From positions 22,234 to 57,005 of the forward strand of contig WELB01000010.1 in assembly GCA_009602725.1 (NCBI GenBank): 34,772 nt of DNA, given 5' to 3'. Source of the stretch: Spirogloea muscicola (Eukaryota; Streptophyta; Zygnematophyceae; Spirogloeales; Spirogloeaceae). Positions 20,455 through 31,549 of this stretch are shown piece by piece (within the stretch, counting starts at the first letter, position 1; each line of letters begins with the position of its first letter). Both the position numbers and the translations under genes were made by a program. The notes under the pieces were generated by a model that was given only the letters and a program-made list of their open reading frames with translations, was not told where the DNA came from and made no database searches.

Positions 20455-21479
20455 CAGGAGCAGCCTGCTTGAGGTGGGTAAACAAGGTAACCCGTCAAAT
20501 GAAGCTTGGAGCACTCCTATTGAGCAGGCAGCGGAGACCACAGGGCCCGTGCTTGGTGCATGACAACACCAGCATCGCACCGTAGCGGCCGCTCATCAGC
20601 AGCACGCATGTCCGCAAAGGGCAAACCGACATTGCAGCCTAGATCCACAGCCATTTTGACAGCCAGGAGGTGTCAGCCTTGGTTATTACTGACTCAGCAC
20701 TGTTCCAGTATGAGACAGTCCTAGGTAGCCTTTATCTGGATAGAACCTAGATTAAACAGGCTGCTGATTACTTCATTCTTTTCAAGGGCATCCACAGGTC
20801 TTCTTGCAAGCCAGGAAAACGCAATGATTACCGCTGGCTCGCTTAAAATCGTGAGCAATTCCCTTTTGGGCGCTGTCTTGTTTGCAGCCAGGAGTGCATA
20901 TGCTGTTAAGACTGCCTTGTTGAATGCTAAGAGCAACAGTGAAGTAGCTGGTCAGCAGACACTACTGCGGCTGGAGGTCAATGCAGCGAATTCAGCCGGT
21001 TTAGAATGGCACGTCTTTGAGCAATGGGAAGTCTGAAGTGACGCGAGCATCACAAGTGTTGTACTCGAGACAAGGCTATGCCATGCGCAGCACAGTCCAC
21101 CACTTGGTCGTCCCATGGATTGGTCACTAATGTAAGACCAGAGCTCAAGAGAGCAGCGCTCCTTTTCGCAACAGAGCTCAAGCGCGTAATAGAACATCCA
21201 AAATATCTGCATCGAACAATCTGCAGGTTCCAGCACTGCATCAGACGTGCCAGGCAACAAAACCCCTACCAGCAACCTGCTATACATTGGTAGTGTCGGA
21301 GCTTTTGTGTGCCTTGCCTAAGCTGAAACACAGAAGCAGCTCGCAGAGCGCTTATGCTACAGCCCGCTCCTAGTCTCAACATCATTGTGCTGGAGTCACA
21401 CCGTGCACAGCACACCAATGTTGTCCCTCTCATTGCATATGAGCAGAAGCATGTAAGACTGGCTCCATAGCTTGTGTGC
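20455..21479. other. Intergenic between convergent genes; nothing supportable
   Basis: This lies between the Sgf11-like gene (+) and the 3' end of the TOM2A-like gene (-). Short open frames exist on both strands (for example 20721-20936, minus, with an alanine/leucine-rich product) but have no family signature or splice support. It probably contains the 3' untranslated regions. Confidence 0.5.
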
Positions 21480-23427
21480 TCAGAGTATTGTGCACGTTCC
21501 AGAAGAGCGGCCCTCTGGGCCTCTCGCAGGCCGGGAGCCTGCCTGGGCAGCCAGTCTACCTCCTTCAGCATTGTACGTGAACTCATTTGTGTCCAGCCCA
21601 TACTGCAAGGAGCAGCCCGACATGGCACAGTCAGGTGTGCAAGGCGACAGCATCGAGCGGTCCAGCCTCAAGCACGGATCACTAGGTCAATGAGCAAGAC
21701 ATGATGCCTGAGTGAGTGGAGCCGCAGGATCTGAAGTGGCTTGCATCGAGCTAGCCAGCACCTCACACTCAAAAGCACACCTTGTCGAGCATGCGCGTTC
21801 GCCAGGGGTCAGTCTTGCCGGCACTCCTAGGGTCGGCGGCACTTGCTGTCGGCGGCAACGATGCCACATGGGCAGGCGCCGCGGCCTGACGCGGCAACAG
21901 CGGCTGCCTTCCTGCGGGTCGAAGGTACTCGTCATCCTCGTCCTCAAAGTGCCTCCTGCCATCCTGCATAGCCCGCAGCGTCATCGCCAGCAGGAGTGCA
22001 AGGACCTGTTCACAAGGCATGGTGAGGCCCGAGGCCTAAGTCAGAAACAAGCCCAGTCCACCAGCACGTGGCTAGCAGGCTGTGCTGCGCGCTTCTGCAG
22101 GACCTTGTTAATGAAAGAGGGTCCAACACATGTGTCATGTTTAGCTTGCAGCAGCGCTCCAGTCGTAATCACCTCAAGGCTGATAATGGCAAGGCCAACC
22201 CACTTGCAAATCTCCAGGTTTTGGAGAACAAACTCCTTGGTGTGCTCCAGCTCTCCTGTGGGGTCATCGGGCAGGTCCTGCACAGATACCAACGAGCATT
22301 GGCGATGAGCTGAGGCATGTACGCCAGCCATGGCCGAACAGCAAGTCAGTGGTCGTTCTCCAGCACTTGCAGCCAGAGCTCTGCATCTCCTGTGGTGCAT
22401 AGAGGATCACTAGGGAGCACAGATTGTCAGGCCACGCAGACGCTGGCTGTTGCTGGCCGTCTCTACTTGTAACATAGGTACAGCACTGGCTTGCATGACA
22501 CGCACGACAGCCTCCATGTTGACTCACGAGGCCATAGGCAAAGGCTCTTGCTGCAAAAGCACTCACCCTCTCCCACGACCTGTCAAGGTAAAGTGCCGCG
22601 GCAATGGTGCCCTGAAGGAGCAGCAGGACGCCCAAGCCGAATGTGTACTGCATATAGAACAGCAGGTGGACTGCCAAGTCAGGAGCTGGGGCCACTCTGA
22701 GGCACTCATCCTGCGCATGATCAGACTGACCAACTGGGCTTGACGACCTAACCCACGACCGATGTACCGAAAGACCATCCGACTGTCCGCGTGTGCGTTC
22801 CAAGAGATGCCAGCAGCACTTGCTTTGACTTGACAGAAGCGGGCATGCGTGAGGACAACAAGAGGAGCAGTGAATCGGAGCGAGGAGAGGGGAAGACGTT
22901 ACGCAGGAGAGGCAGCATGCATGGCCGCTCTCGCCGGCGACCGCACCGATGAAGGTAACGCAGGCGATGAAGACGCCGGCTCCCAGGAAGGCGTAGATGA
23001 ACCTGGAAATGGCTGGCAGGCATGAGCTGAGCCAGCTGGCAGAGGCAGGGCATGCTTGGCTGCGGCCATCGCGGCACTGATTGCAACACGCTGCGGCAGC
23101 TGACTTAGGTCGCGGGAAAGGGAGGAAGGCAAGTGAGCACCAGGGCTTGGGGAGCTCGAAGCGCGGCTCGTCAGAGCCAAGTGCGTCCACCGGGCTGCTC
23201 ACACTGCCCAGCCTGCCCTTGGTGAGGGCGGCGAGGAAGGAGGGGCCCACGGGGACGGAGAAAGGTCCCGCTGGGACGGCAACAGCGGCGGCGACGTCGT
23301 CGGGGTCGGTGTGCCGGTTGTACTCGCCGAGCATCCAGACGGCGTACACGACGGCAAGCACACCGGCGAGCGCCAGGAAGAAGTTGGCCAGCTTCAGCGT
23401 GCACAGCAGAAAGCCCTGGCAGCCCAT
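21480..23427 (-). CDS. TOM2A: TOM2A-like tetraspanin membrane protein (6 exons, 306 aa)
   Basis: Homologue of the plant four-span protein TOM2A, a tonoplast tetraspanin-like protein known in Arabidopsis as a host factor interacting with TOM1. Exons: 23141-23427, 22903-23002, 22567-22647, 22173-22277, 21781-22005, 21480-21602. Phases close to 921 bases and all introns are GT-AG. Seen: N-terminal MGCQGFLLCTLKLANFFLAL with the first membrane span (about 10-33); spans 2 (about 96-120), 3 (about 130-150) and 4 (about 182-201); a small loop with CCLSC; and a cytosolic tail with the family signatures EDEDDEYLRP, KTDPWRTRM and YGLDTNEFTYN. It ends in CTIL, a CaaX-type prenylation box. The Arabidopsis protein is about 280 residues, so the length fits. 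The normal cellular role is poorly defined. Confidence 0.93.
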
Positions 23428-23630
23428 CGTGCCACAGCGACGCCAGCGGAGGCTGTAGCGGCGGCAACGACGGCGGCGGCAGCGGCAGCAGCGGCGGCGG
23501 CGCGAGGGCCGCGCCGCCGGGAACCGGGAGGACGGGTGGTAGTTTGGGAGATGAGAGCGACTGCCGAAGAGACGGCTGCGAAATAACGGCTGCGTAAGCC
23601 AGCAATTTTCACATGGACGGAGTTGGAGTT
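23428..23630 (-). promoter_or_regulatory. GC-rich 5' flank of the TOM2A-like gene
   Basis: Immediately upstream of the start codon lies a GCC/GGC-rich tract (about 23455-23520) that gives long spurious alanine- or arginine-rich frames on both strands. It is probably the 5' untranslated region. The repeat field begins at about 23700, roughly 270 bases upstream of the start. Confidence 0.45.
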
Positions 23631-23699
23631 GCATTTACAGCGGGGAAACTACAACCTACAGGGAGAAAGTGAAACCAAGAGGGAAAGGATTTCGCACAA

Positions 23700-23826
23700 G
23701 GGGAAGAAAGTGCTCGCCCATTGAGAATAGGGGCTGGAACAACCAGCCCGAAAAAGAATGAACAGAGTACGAGAAGGGGCCCAGGGGAAGTGCTAAGAAA
23801 CAGGAACAAAGCAGCTACTAGGCACT
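23700..23826 (+). repeat. Short modular repeat (hairpin-core family)
   Basis: 'gaagaaagtgctcgcccatt' is followed by GGGGCTGG-aacaa-CCAGCCC, 'aaaaagaatgaacagagta', and then the downstream blocks to about 'cactcagtaac'. It is a partial copy; the terminal 'ctctgccggcacg' block is absent. Confidence 0.8.
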
Positions 23827-23935
23827 CAGTAACAAGGGGCTCGACGGCTGGGAGTAGTTTGTGTGCTTTGCGCCTTCTGGCCCTTCGTTCCCTGCATGTG
23901 ACGTCTCGACGATGATGCGGAGCCAACAAAGAATA

Positions 23936-24155
23936 AAGTGCTCGCCCAATGAGAATCGGGGCTGGAAAAGCCAGCCCAAAAAGAATCAACAAAGGACGAG
24001 AAGGGGGCCAGGGGAAGCGCGAAGAAAACAAGCTCACAAAGAAACAAAGCAGCTACGGATCACTCAGTAACCCCTGCTGAGCAGCCTCAGGTCAGAGACG
24101 CTAGGCACCTGGAAGTGGGTCCCCTGGCCAGAGCCAAAGGAGCAGCGAGGGCTCT
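23936..24155 (+). repeat. Short modular repeat (hairpin-core family), near full length
   Basis: This copy runs from 'aaagtgctcgcccaatgaga' through GGGGCTGG-aaaa-GCCAGCCC, the 'ggggaagcgcgaag' block, 'tcactcagtaacccctgctg' and 'gtgggtcccctggccagag' to 'ctctgccggcccg'. A further block of about 85 bases (24156-24240) then leads directly into the LINE 3' end at 24251. That short module and LINE 3' end are adjacent here, as at 1632/1637, suggests they travel or recombine together. Confidence 0.8.
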
Positions 24156-24357
24156 GCCGGCCCGCAGGCGCAGCGCGCGGGACACTGACCGCTGCAGCGA
24201 GACGGCCAAGCGCATCCGGTACACCTGCGCTAGCGACCAGGCTGCAGGAACAAAGCGGCTGCTGATATATTTTAGAATTGGCTGTAAACTGCCAGCCAGC
24301 TGCATACAAGGTGTTCATGACGGAGCCAAAGGCTAGGCAGACAGGGAGCCCTCAATC

Positions 24358-24432
24358 TCTTACTCCGTTCATTCTTTTTTGGGCTGGCTTATCCAGCCCC
24401 TATCCTCAATGGGCGAGCACTTTCTTCAATAT
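24358..24432 (-). repeat. Short hairpin module embedded in the 3' end of LINE copy B
   Basis: The reverse orientation of the short module ('tttgggctggcttatccagc', then 'gggcgagcactttcttcaat') interrupts the LINE 3' region between 'gccctcaat' and 'cccgtgtcagcag'. Copy A is continuous at this point. TCAAT occurs on both sides, consistent with a short target duplication. The same site is occupied at about 4097-4345 by the long form. Confidence 0.75.
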
Positions 24433-25454
24433 CCCGTGTCAGCAGTAGGAGGTCAGATGAGCTGAGGGGAGAACGAGCAACCCCGCTGCGCAAACCAGAG
24501 GCTGCTGCAAGGGCGCGACCAGCCCGGCGATGCAAAGCAATCGCCTGGGGCCGCTGTAGGCACATAGATAAACGCATTCGGTAGCAGGAAACAAGACTCG
24601 AAAGGCACCGAGCCACTGGGAAGGGCTGCACCCTGTTCCCGGCGTCGCTGGTCAGCTTAAGAGGCCAGCAGCGTAAGTAATGAGGACCACCAACCCCCGT
24701 AACACCCATGGATGTCCATGGCCAGGGGGTAAATGGTATCACCCGCCGGGTGGTCCTTGTACTTGTGCAACTTCTTCTGTTCGGCCACCTTCATAGCCGG
24801 TCTCAGAAGTAATGGGGCCCTTCGTCCGGAAGCTGTCAGTTAGGACGACGTCCATGAGGAGCCGCTTGCCACCTCCCAGGGGGACGCCAACCAGATCGAC
24901 ACGCCTCGTCCGAGGGACCCCTCGCAGAGTTGGACGGACATCACCCCGGTGCTCTCCAACGCCACTTGATATCCCGCCTCCTTGACGATGCCATACATGG
25001 CGTCACGTAGGAGGTTGTGGGAGCCCGTGCGCTCACTGCCTCTGGCACACCTGAGGATGTGGTCACCCATGAGCAATGCATCATGCTCAATAAGCACACA
25101 TTCACATTAGGTCACCCCTGCCAAGCACAGGGATGGTAAGCCAAGGCGGCGGCGCATAGAATCGCAAAACAGAGCATATTCCATCCGCAAGCCCGCATGC
25201 AAAGGCAAAGCGCGGAGCCACTCAGACGCTCCCAGAGACGTAACAGATAGGAGCCGAGCCTGGCCTCGAGCATCCCCTTCGAGGAGACTCCGGAGATGCT
25301 CCAGTGGTTGCTCGTCTGCAGCACCGGAAAACCGCGATTGAGCCTTAACATCAGAAACGTCAGCCCAGGCAGCAAAACGAACAGGCTCATTCACCAGAGG
25401 CGGGCATGCGGCAAAGAGGTCCTGTTGGCATGCTTTGAGAGTCACTTGGAAAGG

Positions 25455-25532
25455 CAGACTCCCCTGAACCATGTTACAGATGTGAGGCGCCAACAGACTC
25501 CCCTGAACCACGTTACAGACGTGAGGCGCCAA
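25455..25532 (-). repeat. 39-bp in-frame tandem duplication in LINE copy B
   Basis: 'cagactcccctgaacc' begins at 25455 and again at 25494. The two 39-base units differ by a few bases. Copy A has one unit. The duplication adds 13 codons without shifting frame, so it could date from a time when the element was still translated. Confidence 0.75.
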
Positions 25533-27772
25533 TACACGTTGTTGCTCAAGGAGGAATCGTCCAGATATGGACGGAGCCACTTGAGCCCAGCAGCCAAGGT
25601 ACGCTGGTCTGCATAAGCGGACCAAGGGGCGACAACCAAGCCCACCGTGGCGTATGGGCAGCGTACATTGCACCAGTGCTGCTGGAGACTGCTCTAGGAG
25701 TGGGTGAGCAATCGGATCAGCAAGGCATTGCTGAAGCTTGACATCGATGGATGCATAGATAGCATCCAAGCTGACCGACGGTGGGACCGTACGCAGGAGG
25801 TAGCACGGCCGCTGTGCCAAACTCCTGGTCAAAATGGCCACTGCCAACTGAGAGTCCCCGAGGCTGGGGAGCTCTGGCAGGACCTGCATGTATCCTTGGA
25901 GACGAGCAAGGACAGCACCCTCCGAGAAAGACGGGTCCCCTAGTGGCACTCCCAAGATCCTCAAGCTGCCCTCTGGGGTCTGACAAGATGTCGGCAACGA
26001 GGGGAAGAGGGATGCCAATGGGGGACCAGACAGAGCACTTAGCCGGATTGACCCCAAGCCCGATAAGCTGGAGCTGGTGCTGAAGCGTGCCGAAAGCTCG
26101 CAGCACCTCCTCTGGGGGGCCGAGGAGCGTGGGTGGTATCATCCGCATAGCTCGAGAGGAGAACGCCAGGGTGAGCGCTCGCCGTGTTGCGCAAAGCACG
26201 GTGATGCGCCAGAGCGAAGAGGAAACCACCCATCGGATCACCTTGGCGTGTCCCCGTCTTTGACTGCAGAACAGCCAAAGAAGTCCCTGCCCCCCACAAC
26301 AATGCAGATGGCGAGCCATACATGCAGCGGAAGTGAGGGAGGAGGGTGGGAAAGTACTGCCTTAGCTCCTCGGCAAGAACCTGCTGATCCACGGAGTTGA
26401 AGGCGTTCTGTACGTCCACGCTCAAGGCCAGCCAATGGGGGTTGACATCCAGTGCCGCTCGTACCCCGTGCACTAGGGTCTCCGCGCCAGCACGCATCCC
26501 AGCCCCATACTGGTGGGGATGGAAGTGCGCCTGGGCATCGTCCTGGATCTGCATGATCAGGGTGCGCCCCACGAGGCGCGACAGAACCTCCCCCATCGAG
26601 ATAGGACGCACTCCCCCACTGTCCTTCTGCAAAGCAATGAGATTGCTTGTGCAGAGGACTGCGCCTATGCGATGGGTGAGGTGTCCGCGCGCAACGTTTG
26701 CGCGACCCTAAGCAGCAGATCGAAATTTTCCGAGTCGTCCTCCCCATAGAGCTCCAGCAAGTGCTCAAAGAGCATGCCCTATGGACCCCAGGCGACTGCC
26801 TTGCGGCTACTCACAATTGCCCGACGGAAGACTGCCGGGTCCAGGTCCACCGGTTGAGCAGGCGTGAAGCTCTCCATCCATGTATCTACTCTTCGCGGGG
26901 CCGGAAGATGGAGCTGCTCGAGTGCGGCCAAGGTTGCCGCATCATGTGGTGCTGGTGTGGAGGGCTCCAAGGCTTGAGCAGCACTGGCAAGGTCGCCGGC
27001 TCGGCCAAATTGGATGGCACGTCGCTTGCCCGCCTCCTTGATATCCATTACCGACATGGTGGGCGGATAGTTGGCTTGCGCGAGTTGGGCAGCCGCTTGG
27101 TGCTTTGCAAGTAGCAGCTGCCACTCCCCACCTTCAAAGAGGTGGAGGCGCAGCAGCAGCTCCTTGCGACCTGCCTTCCCCTGCGGCAGGCGACCAAGCA
27201 AGAGTCGCGGAAACAACACAAACACACATGCAGCCTCATCCTCGCTGTCACGAGCCAGACGTGTCAGGAGGGGCCGAAGGGCTCGCCGTGTGTTGGGCCG
27301 GGCCCAACACGGGATGTGTCGTAGGAGCTGCGCGTTGGTCGTCTGCAGGATCTCGGAGACGTGCACGCTCTCCGCCCACCGCCAGTGTTCTGCCGTAGGC
27401 CCTGGTGGTGGTGTTGGCATCGCCCCTCTTGTAGCCGGAGCCGCAGGGCTGCGCGGACAAGGCCCTCTCATTCGGCCTTCCAGCAGACCTGGGCATGCCG
27501 GCAGCTTCAGGTCAGAGCTCACACTAGCGCCCCTGACGCCCCCGCCGCTCCCGCCCCCGCCGCCGCCGCCGCCGCCTGCGGCGCGGCCGGCCGAGGCTGG
27601 TGCCCGCGCTCAGAGTGCTGCGGCGGGGCCGCCAGTAAGCCGCAGCACTACGGGCCCTGCTCGCGGCAGCACCCTGGGCCGCCAGCAGCAGCCGCCGCCA
27701 CTCGTGGGATTATCTCCCGCGGCTCTGAGCTCTCAGTCCCGCCGCCGCAGTCCTCGGCCTTCTGCAGAAGCG

Positions 27773-30700
27773 ATGACTCCAGAAGTCGCGACTCCGGCTG
27801 CGGCACCGCCGGAGGCAGCCCCCGCCGCCTTTGGCCCCACTGCGGCGCCTGCGCGTGCTGCCACGCACGTCATCCTCGACCTCGACGGCACCCTCTTAGA
27901 CACAGGTAGCCACCCTGCCGTCCACCTCCTTGCTTGATGTCGTGAAAGTCATTATCAACATGAGTGTTATACAGTAATAGCTACGGCGCCTTATTAGCCA
28001 AATGCTCTATGTGGCGGAGCGGAGCTAGTGGAGACTCGCTGCCGCTACTGCTGCCGCCACCACAGCGGCTGACTGGCAGCACAACAGCAGCAGGCCATCT
28101 TTATGGCAGCTGAGGCTTGGAGCATGGCCACTTCACAGAGTGCCTGGTCCAGGACGCGTCCCGCACCATTGTCGAGGGGTACGGCCGTACATGGACCACC
28201 GCCAATGCCGCCAGCCGGCTCGGCAAGCGACCTCTCGAGGGCTGCGCCTCCGTCGTCGCGGAGTTTGATCTGCCTTGCACGCCGCACGAGTACCTTGCAC
28301 AGAGCATCGCCCTCCTGGACGAGCGGTGAGATGTCTCTGCACTGCTTCTTTCTCCCACCAGATGCTGCTGGGTGTGTGATTTCTGCCCTCAAAGGCTGCA
28401 AACATTATCCAGGCACATAGTCATGCTCCTAAGGTGCAGCAGTCATCTTAGTCCGGGCTCCAGTGCTTGTGCTTACTTATGCTCTGGGCTTACGGGCAGC
28501 TGCTCACGACAGGTGGCACCAGGCCAAGGCATTGCCTGGCGCTGAGCGGCTGCTCAAGCACCTCCATGCGCACGGCATCCCGACAGCCCTGGCCACCAGC
28601 TCTCCGCGGCGCAACCTGGTCAAGAAGCTGGATGTGTATCCAGGCAGGCACACCCACACTTTCCCAGACCAATAATAGATTGTCCACGCTCTGAAGCCTC
28701 AATCGGAGTTCGGATCTTATCCCATGACTTCAAATGCGTCACGGTGTTCATGCCGCCAGCAGAGTGGCGAGCGATGCTCAAAGTGATCGTGTGTGGTGAC
28801 GAGGTGGAGAATGGCAAGCCTGCTCCAGATATGTGAGTCTTGCTCCAGTCACTTTGGTCCTTGATGCATGTGTCTGCCAGCAGATTCGGGCAGCATGCTT
28901 TCTAATCAAGTCACACAACTAGGAACAGCTTCGTTCCTAGTTGTGCGATAAAGTAGCCTGCTAGCTAACGCGTGCTCCCAGGAGCCGTTGATATTGCAGT
29001 AGAGCTTTGCGTTTAGACAAGCTGTCGGCTGATGCTGTAAAGTGCGCTTGCGTGATGCCGCCCTGCAGCTTCTTGGAGGCAGCTAGACGACTGGAGGCTG
29101 AGCCCAGCAGCTGCCTTGTGGTCGAGGACGCCCCGTGAGCAAAAACTTCCTGCCCCGCTCAAAGAGCTCACGGAGGCAGCAATGTATGTCGTGGCACACT
29201 GTTATGTCACTGTCCCACCAGTGTTGCCGCAGCCTTCAAGCACGGATGGGCAATGTCCAGCCAGCTGGCTTTACAGCCCAGCAGCAACGCCGTCAAGGCT
29301 ATGACCTTGAGATGTGTACAGTGGTGCACTGGTTGTGAGTTCAGCGCTGGGGTGGAGGCCGGCAAAGCCGCCTGCATGCAGGTTGTGGCGGTGCCGTCAA
29401 TGCCCAAGAAGAGCGACCGTCATCACTATGCATTTGCAGATTTCATTCTTAGCTCTCTCCTTGACCTGAGGCTTGAGTCATGGGGGCTTCCACCCTTTGA
29501 TGACTGTGAGTGCACCCAACCTCACAATCGAAGTCTAGGTTAAAGTGGCCGCCACATCTTGTTGGTTACCTGGTTTTTGTAGGATGTGGCTGCAGGAATG
29601 TTTCACAACAAATGCTTTAATATGAGCAGGTGCACACATCTTGACAGACGGGTTTTTAAGCAAGTGAGCATGAAGCGTGCAGGGATAGAGGAGGCTTTGC
29701 CCATTGATCCGTGGTATGTCGGAGGCCCTGTCATTAAGGGCTTTGGCCGCGGCTCCAAGGTCCTTGGCATACCAACAGGTCAGATAAGGTCCTCAGAGGC
29801 CCAATATGCGCCATTGCTCCACATCCTGATCTTTGTGCACATTTAGATGCTCAAGTGATGTGAACCAGCTGATGTCGTGGCTTCAGCAAATGTCAGAGCA
29901 TGGCTTTTGTTTGGCTAGTTAGCTTGAGAGAGGACCTCGCCAATCACTGGCTCAAGGATGACGTGCAGCGCATCTGCCTCTGCGAATGTGCCACAGCCAA
30001 CCTTCCCACAGAGGCTTTCTCAAAGCAGCTGGCAGACCACGTGTGCGGCATATACTTGGGATGGGCTGGCCTGTCTGACAAGGGTACATTTAAGATGGTC
30101 ATGAGCGTGGGTTGGAATCCGTACTTTGACAACTCAGAGAAGACGGTGGTGAGCGCATACTTGCCAATGGCAGCACTCCCACAAGCACTACAACTTACGG
30201 GCAATCTAGCAGCGCAGCAGTGCCCTTTCATTGTTCAACTTAGTTGCTAAGGTGACCAGGCAGATTGTTAGTTTCTCCCTCCCAAGTTATGCAGCAACTC
30301 CGATCTTGCATATGCTAGCATATGGGCTTATACGCAGTGTCATCTAGGATCTGCTGGCACTGAGGTGCTCATGGCTTTCCCATGCAGGAGCCCTGGTTGT
30401 TGCATGAATTTCCTGAAGACTTCTATGGTGAGGAGCTGCGATTAGCTGTTGTCGGCTACATACGACCAGAGGCGAGCACTACTATTTGACCACAACATCG
30501 TGCAAACCCATGTGTGGTTGTTCCACAGCCTTGAAATGTTTTGGCATCGGCTTGTCAGACTTCAAGGGTGCTCATGATGAACTTGTAGACAGGGCCACAG
30601 TGTCATCCCCCACTTTCCAGTGCACATTTGGCACGTTGTGTATTTGCTTGGCAAATGCAGGTTTAAGACCAGCCCTTCGTCCTGATCTCCACTTCCTGAC

Positions 30701-30848
30701 TATCGTCTTCCTCTAACAGGCGAACTTTCCAAGTCTGGATGCCCTTGTAGCCCGTATTCATAGGGATGGGGACATTGCGAGAAGAGCGCTGGACGTGCCG
30801 CCATTTAGAAATCATTTGACCGATCCATACCTTTTACGACGAGCTTGA
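27773..30848 (+). CDS. FHY: Bifunctional FMN phosphatase / riboflavin kinase (10 exons, 402 aa)
   Basis: Plant-type fusion enzyme. The N-terminal HAD domain hydrolyses FMN to riboflavin, and the C-terminal domain phosphorylates riboflavin with ATP to FMN. Exons: 27773-27905, 28139-28325, 28513-28643, 28763-28832, 29069-29134, 29345-29505, 29683-29778, 29997-30148, 30388-30471, 30720-30848. The total of 1209 bases closes in frame. HAD motifs: ILDLDGTLLDT (nucleophile D36), ATSS, GKPAPD (K169) and VVEDAP (193-194). Kinase motifs: VIKGFGRGSKVLGIPTAN (PTAN at 280-283), MSVGWNPYF and EPWLLHEFPEDFYGEELRL. Arabidopsis FHY is 379 residues, with the same order. The intron after 30471 must use a GC donor, since no GT is available before a stop. 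The intron after 28643 is best read as GC-AG too, although a GT at 28634 is an alternative. The first exon begins about 250 bases after LINE copy B. Confidence 0.93.
28914..28945. repeat. Perfect 13-bp hairpin in an FHY intron
   Basis: CACAACTAGGAAC (28914-28926) is exactly complementary to 28933-28945, with loop agcttc. It lies within the intron between exons 4 and 5 of the flavin gene. Confidence 0.75.
30309..30324. repeat. 16-bp perfect palindrome in an FHY intron
   Basis: CATATGCTAGCATATG reads the same on both strands. It is in the intron before exon 9. No function is assigned. Confidence 0.6.
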
Positions 30849-30899
30849 CAACGAGCTTGGCATCGGAGTTTGACAAGGCCGTCAACCTTGATGGAGCAA

Positions 30900-31523
30900 T
30901 TAAGATGACATATGGTGCTCATCATATGGTTGACCACCCTTTTCATACAACAATTCTTTTAGATTGTTGGGAGCAAGAGCCTGCGAGTCCGGCAGTAAGA
31001 GCTGTGTCATGAGATATCCCGCCGGTGGCTTATTGATGTCGGTCTGACACAAGGCACGTGAGGTGGCTGCACACGTGGACATTGAAGGCACGTCACCTAT
31101 CAGTTCATTGTGAACCAGGATCCGCAACCACGGCACCTCCAGCTCAATCCGGGTCAGGGTAAGTGGTAACCCAGTCCCCGCAGCTACCTTGGTTCTCAGA
31201 GAAGTAGGCATTTTCTCAGGGTATTTACGCCAGCACTGCTGTTCAACATGACCTGACCTTGAACAATATGCACACGTAGCACCAGCAGTCTGACGCGAAG
31301 TTGAGCAGTCCTTCTTAAGAAGGCCTTGCCTTCCACAACCATGACACTCTGGGACCGGGCGAGGATGGCCAGAACATTTCTCAATATACTGAACACCAGA
31401 AGTCAAAGCAGCATTAGCACTCTTCATGCCTTTCTGACATTTCAACTTTGGAGGCCTGTTTGGAGTCCTGTAAACGTCCACTGCCTGCAAATCGCTCGTC
31501 CACAATGTGGAGCGCAAAGTCAT
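30900..31523 (-). pseudogene. Gag-like zinc-knuckle remnant of an LTR-type retroelement
   Basis: A minus-strand open frame of 207 residues has two zinc-knuckle units near residues 65-100. The second, CAYCSRSGHVEQQC, is a complete CX2CX4HX4C. The first, CHGCGRQGLLKKDC, has leucine where histidine should be, so it is broken. Basic residues surround both. Paired knuckles of this kind mark the nucleocapsid part of copia- or gypsy-type gag. No protease, integrase or reverse transcriptase follows within the window and no long terminal repeats are seen, so it is a fragment. It is antisense to, and about 50 bases beyond, the flavin gene stop. Confidence 0.6.
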
Positions 31524-31549
31524 CAGCTTCCTTTTCCATCATGACCTTG

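Larger units (their letters stand above)
24251..27522 (-). mobile_element. Non-LTR retrotransposon copy B, longer but decayed
   Basis: Minus-strand LINE-type element. From its 5' side: an N-terminal open segment (26779-27522) of unknown fold, rich in leucine, arginine and alanine; a reverse transcriptase (26039-26632, minus) with the aspartate motif SVDVQNAFNSVD, the motif KTGTRQGDPMGGFLFAL and the catalytic YADD at about 26138-26149; a connecting region (25107-26057); and the C-terminal cysteine/histidine cluster plus restriction-like endonuclease (24840-25097). The 3' untranslated part ends at about 24251. The frame shifts several times between segments, so it cannot make one protein. The endonuclease type separates it from APE-type LINEs such as L1. 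The exact 5' end is unknown, because copy A does not cover it. Confidence 0.82.

Noticed and set aside
24115-24336. Frames across the repeats at 23.7-24.4 kb and 32.4-33.7 kb
   Set aside because: They follow repeat units whose other copies are not open, so they are not genes.
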